A DNA stretch of 60,434 nucleotides from Fibrobacter succinogenes. GTDB taxonomy: Bacteria > Fibrobacterota > Fibrobacteria > Fibrobacterales > Fibrobacteraceae. Under the pieces are notes generated by a model. That model was not told where the DNA came from and searched no databases. It worked only from the letters and a program-made list of their open reading frames with translations. Positions 16,932 to 25,420 of the stretch are shown here, in pieces; the stretch's first letter is position 1, and each line of letters opens with the position of its first letter. The stretch is taken from the NCBI GenBank assembly GCA_902761355.1, contig CACWJY010000019.1, positions 1-60,434 of the forward strand. Direction: 5' to 3'. Position numbers and translations under genes: made by a program.

Positions 16932-17707
16932 CCTACAATGACTTTGTAAAATTCAAGGAACTGCGCCGGAGAAAGTTCCTCGGCACGCACCGTAGTCGGA
17001 TAATCCAGGAGTTCAATCGCTTCCTGAATTTTTTTCTTGTCATAGGCGCGGCCAAAAGAATTAGCAAGCGTCTTACGCTTCTGAGTAAACGCCGCACGCA
17101 CAAAATCAAAGAAACCTTCGGGAGCCTGCAAAGCATCGGCCTTGGGCGTCAAAAGCATCGTCGCACTATCGACATTCGGGCGCGGCGTAAAATGTTCCGG
17201 GCCAATCTTCCTTAAAATCTGCGTATCGGCATAAGCAGAGACCAGCACGGACAAGCTGCCGTAATTGCTGCTACAGGGAGCGGCGCAAATGCGTTCGGCA
17301 ACTTCGAGCTGCACCATTCCCATAAAGCCCTTGGTCATATGGAGCCTCGGCATGAGTCCCGCAATAATGGCGGTAGACACATTGTATGGGAGGTTGCCCG
17401 TCACCCAAGGCTTCTCATGTTCTTCTAAGAAAGCCTGCAGATCAAACTTGAGAAAGTCAATATTCACTATACTGAAATTTTCTCGGCCCTGGAATTTTTG
17501 TTGCAAAAATTCTACGCACTGCTCGTCGATTTCGACGGCAGTGAGTTGCACGGCGCGATCGAGCAAGTGTTCGGTAAGAGCGCCGTGCCCAGGGCCAATC
17601 TCAAGTACAGCCTCGCCAGCTTCGGCAGGCAAATCCCCCGCAATCATCTGCGCGGTGGGCACATCAAGAAAGTTCTGACCAAATTTGCGACGGCGTGCTC
17701 TATCCAT
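16928..17707 (-). CDS. rsmA: 16S rRNA dimethyladenosine transferase RsmA/KsgA
   Basis: This enzyme dimethylates two adjacent adenines in helix 45 of 16S rRNA during 30S assembly. The 259-residue length is normal. Landmarks are RARRRKFGQNFL at the N-terminus, the SAM-binding motif VLEIGPGHGALT, the acidic VEID after it, the catalytic NLPYNVST, and the C-terminal FTQKRKTLANSF. It is read after lysA but separated from it by a strong terminator. Confidence 0.97.
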   Translation of the reverse strand: MDRARRRKFGQNFLDVPTAQMIAGDLPAEAGEAVLEIGPGHGALTEHLLDRAVQLTAVEIDEQCVEFLQQKFQGRENFSIVNIDFLKFDLQAFLEEHEKPWVTGNLPYNVSTAIIAGLMPRLHMTKGFMGMVQLEVAERICAAPCSSNYGSLSVLVSAYADTQILRKIGPEHFTPRPNVDSATMLLTPKADALQAPEGFFDFVRAAFTQKRKTLANSFGRAYDKKKIQEAIELLDYPTTVRAEELSPAQFLEFYKVIVG

Positions 17708-17740
17708 AATTCAAAAAATAGAAATTCTTTATCTATCCTT

Positions 17741-17777
17741 AAAAAAAACTCCCTCAGTATACAAATACATGAGGGAG
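17741..17777 (-). terminator. Intrinsic terminator of lysA
   Basis: On the minus strand CTCCCTCA and TGAGGGAG form an 8-bp stem around 13 bases, followed by eight T. It lies 21 bases after the lysA stop codon. Confidence 0.9.
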
Positions 17778-17797
17778 CAAAAAATAGGATACGATGT

Positions 17798-19060
17798 TTA
17801 CAGGTCGATAATTCTGTCGTTCTGCAAGAGCTGTTCGAAAGTCTGACGTTCACGAACAACCTTGAGTTCACCGTTGGTGTACATCGTTTCGGCGGCGTAG
17901 CGACGGCTGTTGTAGTTGCTGCTCATGGCCGCACCGTAGGCACCAGCATCATGCAGAACCAGCAGGTCGCCCACCTTCGCCTTCGGGAGCTTGCGGGTCA
18001 CCACAAAGCCACCTTCTTCCTGCGTGAACACGTCACCAGATTCGCAGAGCGGACCTGCGACAACGGCATCCACCGTTTCGTTCAGTTCGCGACCGTCGCG
18101 AGCGATGATAGAAATGCCGTGATAGCTACCGTAAAAACTCGGACGAACGAGATCGGTAAAGCCAGCGTCTACCAGGTAGAACAAGTTGTCGCCCTGCTTC
18201 TTGACGGCGCGGATTTCAGCCATCAGGTAACCACTCTCGGCCACCAGGTAGCGACCGGGTTCCACTTCAAGGTGTACCTCGTGGCCGATGCTCTGCTGAA
18301 TGCGCTTGCGGGCATCATCCCACAGCTTGTAGTAAGCGTTCACGTCGATGCGGTTGCCCTTTTCTTCTTCGTGGTAGGGGATCGGGAGGCCGCCCCCTGC
18401 ACTGATGGTGCGCAAATGAGAACCCAGGCGACGGCTAGCGTCGACCATGGCATCGCAAACTTGAGCGAGGTGTTCAAAATCCGTGCCAGAACCGATGTGC
18501 ATGTGCAGCCCCGTAATCCACATGCCGTTGGCCTGCGCGAGCTTGATGCAATCCTTGATCTGTTCGTGCCAGATGCCGTGCTTGCTGAGGTCGCCACCGG
18601 TGTTGGTCTTGCGGGAATGACCGTGGCCAAAGCCCGGGTTCACGCGGATAGTGAGTTCCGACTTCACGCCGAAATCGGCGAGCTGCTGGATCATGTCCGG
18701 CGAACCCACGTTCACAGCGATGTTGTGTTCCTTGACGAGTTCAAGAGCGTCCTTATCGAAGATGTCTGCGGTGTAGACAATTTCAGGAGCCTTGCCCTTC
18801 TGCTGGCCACCCTTGAATCCGGCCTTGAGGGCGCGGACGATTTCGCCGGCCGAAACAGCATCGACTACGCAGCCGAGCTTACGGATGAGCGAAACCACGG
18901 AAAGGTTCGGGCATGCCTTCTGGGCAAAACGAACAGTGTCAAATACCTGGACATCCTTCACGCACTTTTCGATCGTAGCGCGGTCATAAATCCAGAGGGG
19001 AGTGCCGTACTGTTCGGCAGCCTTCACAAAAACGTCTTGAGGAATAGAATAATTTGCCAT
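17798..19060 (-). CDS. lysA: Diaminopimelate decarboxylase
   Basis: This PLP enzyme makes lysine from meso-diaminopimelate. From the ATG at 19060 (MANYSIPQDVF) it has 420 residues; an earlier in-frame ATG at 19093 is less likely because homologues start near here. Visible landmarks are the PLP-lysine region RFAQKACPNLSVV, HMHIGSGTDF, SAGGGLPIPY, VEPGRYLV and the C-terminal GPLCESGDVF with AYGAAMSSNYN. It is a single gene with its own terminator. Confidence 0.95.
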   Translation of the reverse strand: MANYSIPQDVFVKAAEQYGTPLWIYDRATIEKCVKDVQVFDTVRFAQKACPNLSVVSLIRKLGCVVDAVSAGEIVRALKAGFKGGQQKGKAPEIVYTADIFDKDALELVKEHNIAVNVGSPDMIQQLADFGVKSELTIRVNPGFGHGHSRKTNTGGDLSKHGIWHEQIKDCIKLAQANGMWITGLHMHIGSGTDFEHLAQVCDAMVDASRRLGSHLRTISAGGGLPIPYHEEEKGNRIDVNAYYKLWDDARKRIQQSIGHEVHLEVEPGRYLVAESGYLMAEIRAVKKQGDNLFYLVDAGFTDLVRPSFYGSYHGISIIARDGRELNETVDAVVAGPLCESGDVFTQEEGGFVVTRKLPKAKVGDLLVLHDAGAYGAAMSSNYNSRRYAAETMYTNGELKVVRERQTFEQLLQNDRIIDL

Positions 19061-19179
19061 ACGCGGGAAAGATAGAAAAAGGGACGTCAACACATCCCAG
19101 CAAAAAAGCTACAAGATACCGCGTCAACACATCCGGTATAAGACCATGTGTGAATTTTCGCCCGTTGTTACAAAAAATG

Positions 19180-19207
19180 AAAAAACGCCGAGCATTTGCC
19201 CGGCGCA
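19180..19207 (-). terminator. Terminator of the H1-like/CBM48 gene
   Basis: On the minus strand CGCCGGGCAAATGCTCGGCG forms a short GC-rich hairpin followed by six T, 23 bases after the stop. Confidence 0.85.
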
Positions 19208-19229
19208 TTTTCAATCGTTATAAACGAGA

Positions 19230-19709
19230 TTAGACGTGCTTGACCTTGTTGTCGCCTTCGTCCCAATACTGACCGTCGCAAACGAACTTGTATTCGTAAT
19301 CGCCAGCATCGAGAGTCACCTTGCCTGTCCAGAGACCCGTCTTCTTGTCCTTCTTGAGCATGTCCTTGTCGACAGCCCAGTTGTTGAAGGAGCCAGCAAC
19401 AGACACGGTCGTAGCAAGCGGGCAGTTGGCTTCGAACACAACCGTCACCTTCTTGGGAGCCTTAGCAGCAGCCTTCTTGGCGGCCAGAGCTTTCTTTTCG
19501 GCGGCAGCCTTCACAGCGGTCTTTTTTGCAGCAGGCTTAGCGGCAACAGCCTTCTTTTCGGCAGCCGGCTTTGCAGCGGTCTTGCAAGCGGCCTTCTTGG
19601 CCGGGGCCTTCTTCTCGGCAGCGGGCTTAGCGGCAGCCTTCGGAGCAGCCTTGGCGGCAACCTTCTTGGCAGCGGCCTTAGCAACTACAGTCTTTGTACC
19701 TTTGGACAT
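19230..19709 (-). CDS. Histone-H1-like Ala/Lys repeat tail fused to a CBM48/AMPK-type domain
   Basis: The start at 19709 is chosen because AGGAG lies 7 bases upstream; in-frame ATGs upstream lack this. The 159-residue protein has an N-terminal tail (about 1-85) made almost only of Ala, Lys and Pro in AAKPAAEKKA-type repeats, like histone H1 tails or bacterial Hc1/HctB-like proteins. The C-terminal part (about 87-159) is a carbohydrate-binding module of the CBM48/AMPK-beta class, with VSVAGSFNNW, LWTGKVTLDAGDYEYKFVCDGQYW. The tail suggests nucleic-acid or polyanion binding, the domain suggests glycogen binding. It could tether glycogen to nucleoid or ribosome, but that is inference. It stands alone with its own terminator. 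Confidence 0.85.
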   Translation of the reverse strand: MSKGTKTVVAKAAAKKVAAKAAPKAAAKPAAEKKAPAKKAACKTAAKPAAEKKAVAAKPAAKKTAVKAAAEKKALAAKKAAAKAPKKVTVVFEANCPLATTVSVAGSFNNWAVDKDMLKKDKKTGLWTGKVTLDAGDYEYKFVCDGQYWDEGDNKVKHV

Positions 19710-19822
19710 ATTCATCTCCTTGCTTTGTTTTGCGCGCAAAGATAGTAAAAATAACAGAATTTGTCTAATAAAAATTTACTATCCCCAATTTTGTGTGATG
19801 AACGTTTTTCTATATTTGGGGT

Positions 19823-20473
19823 ATGCTTAAGCAAATTATCGCTCCTAGCGTGTTGAACGCAAACTTCCTAGAACTCGGTAACGGCCTCAAGGCTATCGAA
19901 AACGGTGGCGCCGGCCTCGTTCATCTCGACATCATGGACGGACACTTTGTCCCAAACATCAGCTTTGGCCCAGGTATTTCGGCCTGCGTCAAGAAAGGCA
20001 CCAAGCTTCCGCTCGACTGTCACTTGATGATTGAACATCCTGAAAACTATGTCGGTGAGTTTGCAAAGGCAGGAGCAAGCATCATCAGCGTACACGCCGA
20101 GACCACGAACCATCTCGACCGTCTGCTGCACCAGATTAAGGAACTCGGCGTAAAGCCCGCAGTCGCTATCAACCCAGCAACTCCGCTCGAAGACATCAAG
20201 TACGTGCTCGACATCGTAGACATGGTTTTGATTATGTCTGTGAACCCGGGATTCGGCGGTCAGAGCCTGATTCCTTATTGTCTCGACAAGATTCGCGAAC
20301 TGCGCCAGATGAAGCCGGAACTGGATATCCAGATTGACGGTGGCGTCAAGCTCGACAACATTCTCGCCTGCAAGGAAGCCGGTGCGAACGTGTTCGTCGT
20401 CGGCTCGGCCATCTTCGGCAAGCCCGATCCCGAAGCCGTTTGCCACGAATTCGTCGCAAAGGTCAACGGGTAG
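19823..20473 (+). CDS. rpe: Ribulose-phosphate 3-epimerase
   Basis: This enzyme of the pentose phosphate pathway interconverts ribulose-5-phosphate and xylulose-5-phosphate. The 216-residue TIM barrel shows IAPSVLNANF, HLDIMDGHFVPNISFGP with the metal-binding His and Asp, CHLMIEHPENY, MSVNPGFGGQ, IDGGVK and the phosphate-binding GSAIFG. A TATATT box lies about 10 bases before the start codon. It is followed by its own terminator. Confidence 0.97.
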   Translation: MLKQIIAPSVLNANFLELGNGLKAIENGGAGLVHLDIMDGHFVPNISFGPGISACVKKGTKLPLDCHLMIEHPENYVGEFAKAGASIISVHAETTNHLDRLLHQIKELGVKPAVAINPATPLEDIKYVLDIVDMVLIMSVNPGFGGQSLIPYCLDKIRELRQMKPELDIQIDGGVKLDNILACKEAGANVFVVGSAIFGKPDPEAVCHEFVAKVNG

Positions 20474-20516
20474 TTCGTTACTTTTCGTATTTCACCAAAA
20501 CCACAATTGAAATTGT

Positions 20517-20546
20517 AAAAAAGGTAGCCTTTCGACTACCTTTTTT
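20517..20546 (+). terminator. Intrinsic terminator of rpe
   Basis: AAAAAGGTAG and CTACCTTTTTT pair around CCTTTCGA, followed by GC and AT-rich sequence, 44 bases after the rpe stop. Confidence 0.88.
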
Positions 20547-20648
20547 GCATAATTTATGATGAAATTGCGGCTAATGTTCAAGAGTCGCCTTGATGGCAAG
20601 AACATCGGTTTTTTACTCAATTCGGCCTTTTTCTGCAAGAGGGCGAAC

Positions 20649-20682
20649 AGCGACGTCTATTGTCGCTCGTTCCATCTATATT
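20649..20682 (+). promoter_or_regulatory. WYL-regulon-type promoter of the Fic gene (site 1)
   Basis: AGCGAC-N7-GTCGCT (20649-20667) is followed after the core GTCG by exactly 11 bases and TATATT (20677-20682). The same arrangement occurs at three other promoters in the window. The palindrome occupies the -35 position, where no TTGnnn is present. The gene starts at 20711. Confidence 0.65.
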
Positions 20683-20710
20683 CGTGATGTTCCCCTAAAA
20701 GGAGTGCGTC

Positions 20711-21244
20711 ATGAACAGATTGGAAAAACTTGAAATATCGAATGTCATCGGTGATTTTCGTGCGGCTCTAGAAACTTTGGACCGCTACGACCACCAGCAG
20801 CTGGAATTGCCGAAATCCGGTGTAGACTACAGCGAAACGGATGGCCCCATCACCTATGAATTGGCGATGGAAGCGATTGCTGTGCTTAAGGAAAAATTTC
20901 GCGACAGCGGAATCTTCGGTGTCGAAAAAGATGCGTCTTTCAAAAGTTCTCTTGGACAAATTTACCAGACCTTCGACGGCAAGGAACTTTATCCGACCGT
21001 GCAGATGAAGGCCGCCACGCTACTGTATCTGCTTGTTAAAAACCATTCCTTTGTCGATGGGAACAAGCGCATTGCTGCGTTCATTTTCTTGTGGTACATG
21101 TCGCGTAATGATATCCTTTATCGTGTGGACGGTTCCAAAATCGTAAGCGATGGTGCCCTAGTCGCACTCACGCTGCTCATTGCCGAAAGCAAACCCGAAG
21201 AACGTGAAACCATGACCAAGCTCGTGGTGAACTTGATTATGTAA
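20711..21244 (+). CDS. Fic/Doc-family protein, RhuM-like C-terminal form
   Basis: The 177-residue protein carries a Fic motif, HSFVDGNKRIAA (about residues 117-128), the adenylylation-loop form with His as general base; the more usual Pro after His is Ser. The region around it (QIYQTFDGKELYPTVQMKAATLLYLLVKN) matches Fic/DOC domains that occur at the C-terminus of RhuM-type virulence proteins, whose N-terminal part is absent here. Fic enzymes transfer AMP or phosphate to proteins and serve as toxins or signalling enzymes. AGGAG lies 7 bases before the ATG. No antitoxin is visible beside it. Its promoter carries the CGAC-N7-GTCG element shared with the AAA+ and WYL genes. Confidence 0.85.
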   Translation: MNRLEKLEISNVIGDFRAALETLDRYDHQQLELPKSGVDYSETDGPITYELAMEAIAVLKEKFRDSGIFGVEKDASFKSSLGQIYQTFDGKELYPTVQMKAATLLYLLVKNHSFVDGNKRIAAFIFLWYMSRNDILYRVDGSKIVSDGALVALTLLIAESKPEERETMTKLVVNLIM

Positions 21245-21251
21245 AAGTAAA

Positions 21252-21283
21252 CGACATTAATTGTCGCCACCTCAATCTATATT
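21252..21283 (+). promoter_or_regulatory. WYL-regulon-type promoter (site 2)
   Basis: CGAC-ATTAATT-GTCG (21252-21266), 11 bases, TATATT (21278-21283). The predicted start near 21290 rules out the upstream in-frame ATG at 21261 of the following gene and supports the start at 21306. Confidence 0.65.
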
Positions 21284-21305
21284 CCTCTTAAAAAAGCGAG
21301 GAATT

Positions 21306-21791
21306 ATGACAATCAAGGAATACTTAAAGTTTAGCTGCCTGTCGTGTGTTGCAAAAGGTGAAATTCTTGATGCAAGAATTGCCGCGGCGCTTGCTGAGCG
21401 CCCCCTTTGGGAAATGGTTGAAGAATCAAAGGAAGAGCTCAGGGAGGCGTGGGATAAAATCATTGATTCGAGCCCGTATCGTAAACTCAAGTGGAGTTGT
21501 AGAAAAGATACTCCGTATGTTCTCGTGTATAACGATGTGGCGGAATTTCGGTCGGACGATGCTGATTGCCCCATGACGAAGGGGACGCTGCAGAAATTTT
21601 TTGATGGCTTTAGAAACGATGAATGGAAATTGCTTTCATGGCTCTCGAATATGCCGGAAAGTCGTGTGGAAAAGACCGTCAAGGTTTATCCAAATGGAGT
21701 TGTGGAATATACCGAGGCTAACTCAATAACCGGTTCACTTTGTTTTATGCTGATTCCGCTGAAAGTTTGGCAGAATGCGGAGGAAATTTGA
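21306..21791 (+). CDS. Hypothetical protein, 161 aa, WYL-regulon member
   Basis: The start at 21306 is set by the predicted promoter (TSS near 21290) and by GAGGA just upstream. The protein begins MTIKEYLKFSCLSCVAKGEI and is mixed alpha/beta without membrane segments or a signal peptide. It has several Trp residues and a C-terminal beta-rich region (VEKTVKVYPNGVVEYTEANS). I do not recognise the family. It shares its promoter architecture with the Fic, tandem AAA+ and WYL genes, so a role in the same response is inferred. Confidence 0.7.
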   Translation: MTIKEYLKFSCLSCVAKGEILDARIAAALAERPLWEMVEESKEELREAWDKIIDSSPYRKLKWSCRKDTPYVLVYNDVAEFRSDDADCPMTKGTLQKFFDGFRNDEWKLLSWLSNMPESRVEKTVKVYPNGVVEYTEANSITGSLCFMLIPLKVWQNAEEI

Positions 21792-21856
21792 GAGTATGTC
21801 TATGTACACGCGAAGCGTATGTCTGCGTTGAACGGTTCTGCAGCTCTCGCCTTGCA

Positions 21857-21892
21857 CGTCATTGCGAGGCCCGAAGGGCCGCCGCAATCTCT
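21857..21892. repeat. Intergenic palindromic repeat, GTCAT...ATCTC family, long-stem copy
   Basis: ATTGCG and CGCAAT form outer arms and GGCCC/GGGCC inner arms around GAA, framed by CGTC and CTC. The ends match the elements at 3291-3318 and 7536-7564, but the stem is different. It lies just upstream of the frameshifted FISUMP gene. Confidence 0.6.
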
Positions 21893-21915
21893 AGAAGACT
21901 TCATAGGTGGTGCTT

Positions 21916-22528
21916 ATGACTAACTCATATTTTACAGACCCGCGAGACGGTGAAACATACCGCACCGTGAAAATCGGAAATCGGATTTGGTTCGCCGAAA
22001 ACTTGCGGCATAAATGCGAAGGTGCGCAGGCGTATGCCGGCGGCATGGGGTATTTGTGCGCCTTACGATTGGAACTGCGACCCAAATGTGAAGAAATATG
22101 GCTTGTGCTACTACTGGAAATTTGCAGAAGCCGCTGTCCCTGAAGGTTGGCGCTTGCCGAACAATGACGATTGGCGAGACCTGTTTGATGCCGTCGGCGC
22201 CAAATGCGAAAAGGACGAACATGGTGCCGAAACTTACCTTGGGGCGGCACTTGCGTTAAAATCCAAAGACGGCTGGGAAGAAGATGAATTGTTCCCTGTC
22301 GGTAAAAGTACCGATGCTTTCGGTTTTACGGCGTATCCGGCAGGCTGCATGGAGGAATTCGGCTTTTGCGGAGCGCGCGGCAGACATACGCGTTTCTGGA
22401 GTTCTGTCGGGCAAAACAAGTGGGCGTACCGCGTTTGCTTGGACAACTTCTACGACGATGCTGTTCTCGACCGCTTTTGGAACGACTTTTCTTGCGCAAA
22501 TTCAATCCGCTGCGTGAAAGACTGCTGA
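21916..22528 (+). pseudogene. FISUMP-domain protein, frameshifted
   Basis: The ATG at 21916 has AGGTGG five bases upstream. The first frame gives TDPRDGETYRTVKIGNRIWFAENL, the diagnostic start of the FISUMP domain. At a run of four G (22047-22050) the sense frame moves by one base; removing one G restores GICAPYDWNCDPNVKKYG, YYWKFAEAAVPEGWRLPNNDDW and the rest to the stop at 22526-22528. The repaired protein would have about 203 residues, with no signal peptide, so it would be a bare domain. Either a real pseudogene, a slippage-controlled gene, or a sequencing error in a homopolymer. Confidence 0.85.
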
Positions 22529-22655
22529 AAAGGAACCTGTTCCAACTTGGAATGCCCAAAATAACGTTTTTTGAGGGAAAACTATAGTTTTTGTGGGGAT
22601 TTGTGCTCTTTTGTAGAAAATAGGATATATTTCTTTTTAAAGAAGAAGGAAAAAT

Positions 22656-22985
22656 ATGGATAAAGAACCCGAAGTTATGGATATGAACGGCGCATCCCCT
22701 TTGCAAAAGGGACTCGCCGTTTTTTTGATGATCATGTCGCTTTTGTACACCGTGTCGCCCATTGACCTGGCGCCCGACGCGATCCCCGTAGTGGGTTGGC
22801 TCGATGATGTTGGCTTCCTTGTGACTGCAACCATGAATGCCGTTCAGCAGTTCACAAAGGACCAGAATAGCGCCATGGTGAAAATCCTGAAATACGCCAA
22901 ATGGTTTATGGTCATCGCCGTCGTAATCGCCGCGCTGTTGCTCGGTGGTTTGATCGCTGCAATCGTGGCGCTGATTATGAAGTAA
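22656..22985 (+). CDS. DUF1232 (YkvA-type) small membrane protein
   Basis: The 109-residue protein contains the DUF1232 signature YTVSPIDLAPDAIPVVGWLDD (about 30-50) embedded in a hydrophobic segment and a second long membrane helix at the C-terminus (about 85-108). AGAAGGA lies 6 bases before the ATG. DUF1232 proteins are small integral membrane proteins of unknown function. It is followed 12 bases later by the low-GC gene cluster and may share its transcript. Confidence 0.88.
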   Translation: MDKEPEVMDMNGASPLQKGLAVFLMIMSLLYTVSPIDLAPDAIPVVGWLDDVGFLVTATMNAVQQFTKDQNSAMVKILKYAKWFMVIAVVIAALLLGGLIAAIVALIMK

Positions 22986-22997
22986 AAAGGAGGTCTT

Positions 22998-24098
22998 ATG
23001 GGAATAATATATAGCGGGATGATGAAAGAGAGTGAACGTCTTTTTCGAAATTCTGAAAACGTGAATTATTGGCCTTATATTGGTAAAGGCTATTTCAATT
23101 GTTCAACAAAAATACTTGTATTAGGAGATTCTCATTACCTTCCTGACCCAAGTAAGAGAAAGAAGATGGAGTGTGAATATCCTTGGTGGACAAATGAAGT
23201 TGTTATTGCGGATTATTTGGATCAAGGGTATAAGCAAAATTTTAGTTCTTTTGATGATTTCCCCAAATGGATTCCGCAACCCAAGGGTTCCCATCTAAAG
23301 GGTTTCCGAAATACCGCAAAGATGCTTGCTTGGAATGTTAATCATGATTATGGTTATAGAAACCAATGCTCTGACTATGTTTGGAAAAATTTGGCTTTTT
23401 ATAATTTCTTTCAACGGCCTGTCGCGACCCGTCCTAGGAGCCACGAATGGCTTATGTCTGATTATGACAATTATGTAAGCCAAGCTAGATTAGCCTTTGA
23501 TGAGGTTATGAATAAACTAAACCCTCATGTTGTTATAGTGTGGGGAAAAAAGGATTTGTATAAAAAATGGTTGCCGGCTAATAGAAATCGGCTTTATCCT
23601 GATTCGATTTTCTTTCCTATTAACCATCCGTCATACAATATACGGCATGAATATATTGAAAAGTGGAGTGAACTTGTACGACTGCAAAACATTGACGAAG
23701 GTTTTGTGCAACATAATCCTATTTATAAACGGGTTGAGACAATCTTTTTTAATGATGAATTGAAAAAATTTATTGGACCATTTAGTAAATGGTATGGAGA
23801 ACGCTCTATTGGCTATAGGATGAACTCAAAATCGGGTGATTCAAATGCAGTAGTTTTACTTGTGACAATGAGTGAAAATGGAGAAACGGTTTTGACGCTT
23901 TCAACGAGAAAGGAATCGGATTTAGAAACAATTAAAATTGTAAAGAATTCCTCTTTTGATACTTTTGATAGGAAAAGGAGCTTGGATTGTGATGGTCTTT
24001 TTGAATTGTGTACGATTGCATCAAATGCTACGGATGAAGATGTAATATCAAAAATTCTGATAGCTTTGAAGGCGATGAAGGATTGTTCTGAACCCTGA
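22998..24098 (+). CDS. Uracil-DNA-glycosylase-fold-like protein, unknown function
   Basis: AAGGAGG precedes the ATG well. The 366-residue protein has KILVLGDSHYLPDP (about 38-51), NLAFYNFFQRPVATRPRS, PHVVIVWGKKDLYKKWL (about 175-192) and FFPINHPSYN (about 206-215). This order, a GDSHY loop, a DVVIVWG strand and a HPS motif, is reminiscent of the uracil-DNA glycosylase superfamily core, although the catalytic Asp/Asn and uracil pocket are not evident. A C-terminal extension (about 270-366) is unrelated. The DNA is clearly AT-rich compared with neighbours. It heads a run of four same-strand genes to 25543 and is probably a horizontally acquired module. Confidence 0.6.
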   Translation: MGIIYSGMMKESERLFRNSENVNYWPYIGKGYFNCSTKILVLGDSHYLPDPSKRKKMECEYPWWTNEVVIADYLDQGYKQNFSSFDDFPKWIPQPKGSHLKGFRNTAKMLAWNVNHDYGYRNQCSDYVWKNLAFYNFFQRPVATRPRSHEWLMSDYDNYVSQARLAFDEVMNKLNPHVVIVWGKKDLYKKWLPANRNRLYPDSIFFPINHPSYNIRHEYIEKWSELVRLQNIDEGFVQHNPIYKRVETIFFNDELKKFIGPFSKWYGERSIGYRMNSKSGDSNAVVLLVTMSENGETVLTLSTRKESDLETIKIVKNSSFDTFDRKRSLDCDGLFELCTIASNATDEDVISKILIALKAMKDCSEP

Positions 24099-24150
24099 AA
24101 CGTGGACGAAACAGTTGTTTTGTCTAGAAAAAATCTAATGAGGTTTAATA

Positions 24151-24351
24151 ATGCCAGATTCATGTGTAGAATGTAAATACTGCAGTGTTGATTATGAAAT
24201 GTTTCCGGGAGATTGGTTTGCAGAAGATATGCATTATAGAAAAGCCGTTTGTGTGAAAAATGATCAAGAAATCATAGGCTTGGTCTATCAAAGATTTATA
24301 TATGATCGTTTGCGTGAAATAGGTGTGCCGCAATGGTGTCCTCTTTTGTAA
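24151..24351 (+). CDS. Small cysteine-rich protein, 66 aa
   Basis: GAGG lies 8 bases before the ATG at 24151. The protein begins MPDSCVECKYCSVDYEMF, with C-x2-C-x2-C, later has a single VCV cysteine and ends VPQWCPLL. The four or five cysteines and compact length suggest a small zinc-binding protein. The ending P-x-W-C-P-L is recurrent in small phage and accessory-island proteins of this kind. No function is assignable. It lies between two larger unknown genes on the same strand. Confidence 0.65.
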   Translation: MPDSCVECKYCSVDYEMFPGDWFAEDMHYRKAVCVKNDQEIIGLVYQRFIYDRLREIGVPQWCPLL

Positions 24352-24375
24352 AGATCGTTTTGTGAGGATGATATT

Positions 24376-25398
24376 ATGGGTGTCAATAATGAAAAAAGAA
24401 TTATTCCGGTTGAACAGGAAAAGTTTTTTATAGAAGCTCTTGAAAAAGAACAAGATGCCCTAATGGGAGATGTTTGTTCGTTTGAGGATGAAAGAAAAAA
24501 TACAATAAAGTCTGTTATGGAGAATAGGCTTAATGACGCGATAGATATAATCAAAACTTATAGTCCCCATATTGCAAATTTTTTTGCTAATCTTAATGGC
24601 GAGTCTGTTATATGTGTAACGCAGAAGACTCTTGAAAAGGCGAAGGCAAATGGCTGGGATTTTGTATTGAATTCTGCGAAAGATGGCTTGTCTCCTGTAT
24701 TGAGAAAATGTGGAAAAATAGTAGGTCATGCAGATTTGGAAGAACGCGTCTTGCCTAATGCGAATCTTGTGCCTGCGATTGCTACCGCCGCCCTTGCAAA
24801 GCAGATAGCAGTTCTTCAACACCAACTAGAAGACCTGCAGGCGTCTTTAAATATTGTGATACAAGGTCAATGGAATGACCGTTTTGCTAAAATTGATGCT
24901 GCGAAAAATGAGTTGTTTATAGCGTTGCATACAAGAGATGACTTTTTAAAAAAGACTCTTTTGACAAAAGCTATTGATTTGTCTTGCCAAGGAGAAGCAG
25001 AAGTTATTCGATCAATGAGGGATGAAATTGAAACCATTGGTAAAATGGGTGTGTTGGGATGGCGAGTGAAACAAAAAACTATTGAAAAAGTGGAAAATTT
25101 AATGACTCATATTCCATATTTGTTTGAATCTTGGAATGTGAAAATGACGCTTTTGCAGGAATGTGGGGAATATGATGCTATCAGAGAGGAATCTCATAGA
25201 ATCTATTTGGAAATGAATAATTTATTTTGTCCTTCTAATGTTGAAATGCTTAGATCTCGAACTCATAATAAAATTGGAAAGGGTAAATTAGGGAAAAAAT
25301 ATTGGACGAAAGAATTACCCGACAAATTGAATCAGAATAGAAATTTGTTGGCGAAAATTAATGATCAAACCAAATTTTTAGTAAACATACAAGGTTGA
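24376..25398 (+). CDS. Hypothetical helical protein, 340 aa
   Basis: GAGGA lies 8 bases upstream of the ATG at 24376. The protein is largely helical. Residues about 135-170 (ATAALAKQIAVLQHQLEDLQ) form a hydrophobic/coiled region, the middle is helical, and the C-terminus is basic (KIGKGKLGKKYW). No membrane helix is certain and no signal peptide is seen. It is AT-rich like its neighbours. I do not recognise the family; its position after the UDG-like and Cys-rich genes and before a 40-residue gene suggests one functional unit. Confidence 0.7.
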   Translation: MGVNNEKRIIPVEQEKFFIEALEKEQDALMGDVCSFEDERKNTIKSVMENRLNDAIDIIKTYSPHIANFFANLNGESVICVTQKTLEKAKANGWDFVLNSAKDGLSPVLRKCGKIVGHADLEERVLPNANLVPAIATAALAKQIAVLQHQLEDLQASLNIVIQGQWNDRFAKIDAAKNELFIALHTRDDFLKKTLLTKAIDLSCQGEAEVIRSMRDEIETIGKMGVLGWRVKQKTIEKVENLMTHIPYLFESWNVKMTLLQECGEYDAIREESHRIYLEMNNLFCPSNVEMLRSRTHNKIGKGKLGKKYWTKELPDKLNQNRNLLAKINDQTKFLVNIQG

Positions 25399-25420
25399 TT
25401 TTCCTAAGAAAGGAGCTGTT

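Noticed and set aside
17498..19075. 525-codon plus-strand frame over lysA and ksgA
   Set aside because: It spans the opposite strand of two well-recognised genes and a terminator; shadow frame.
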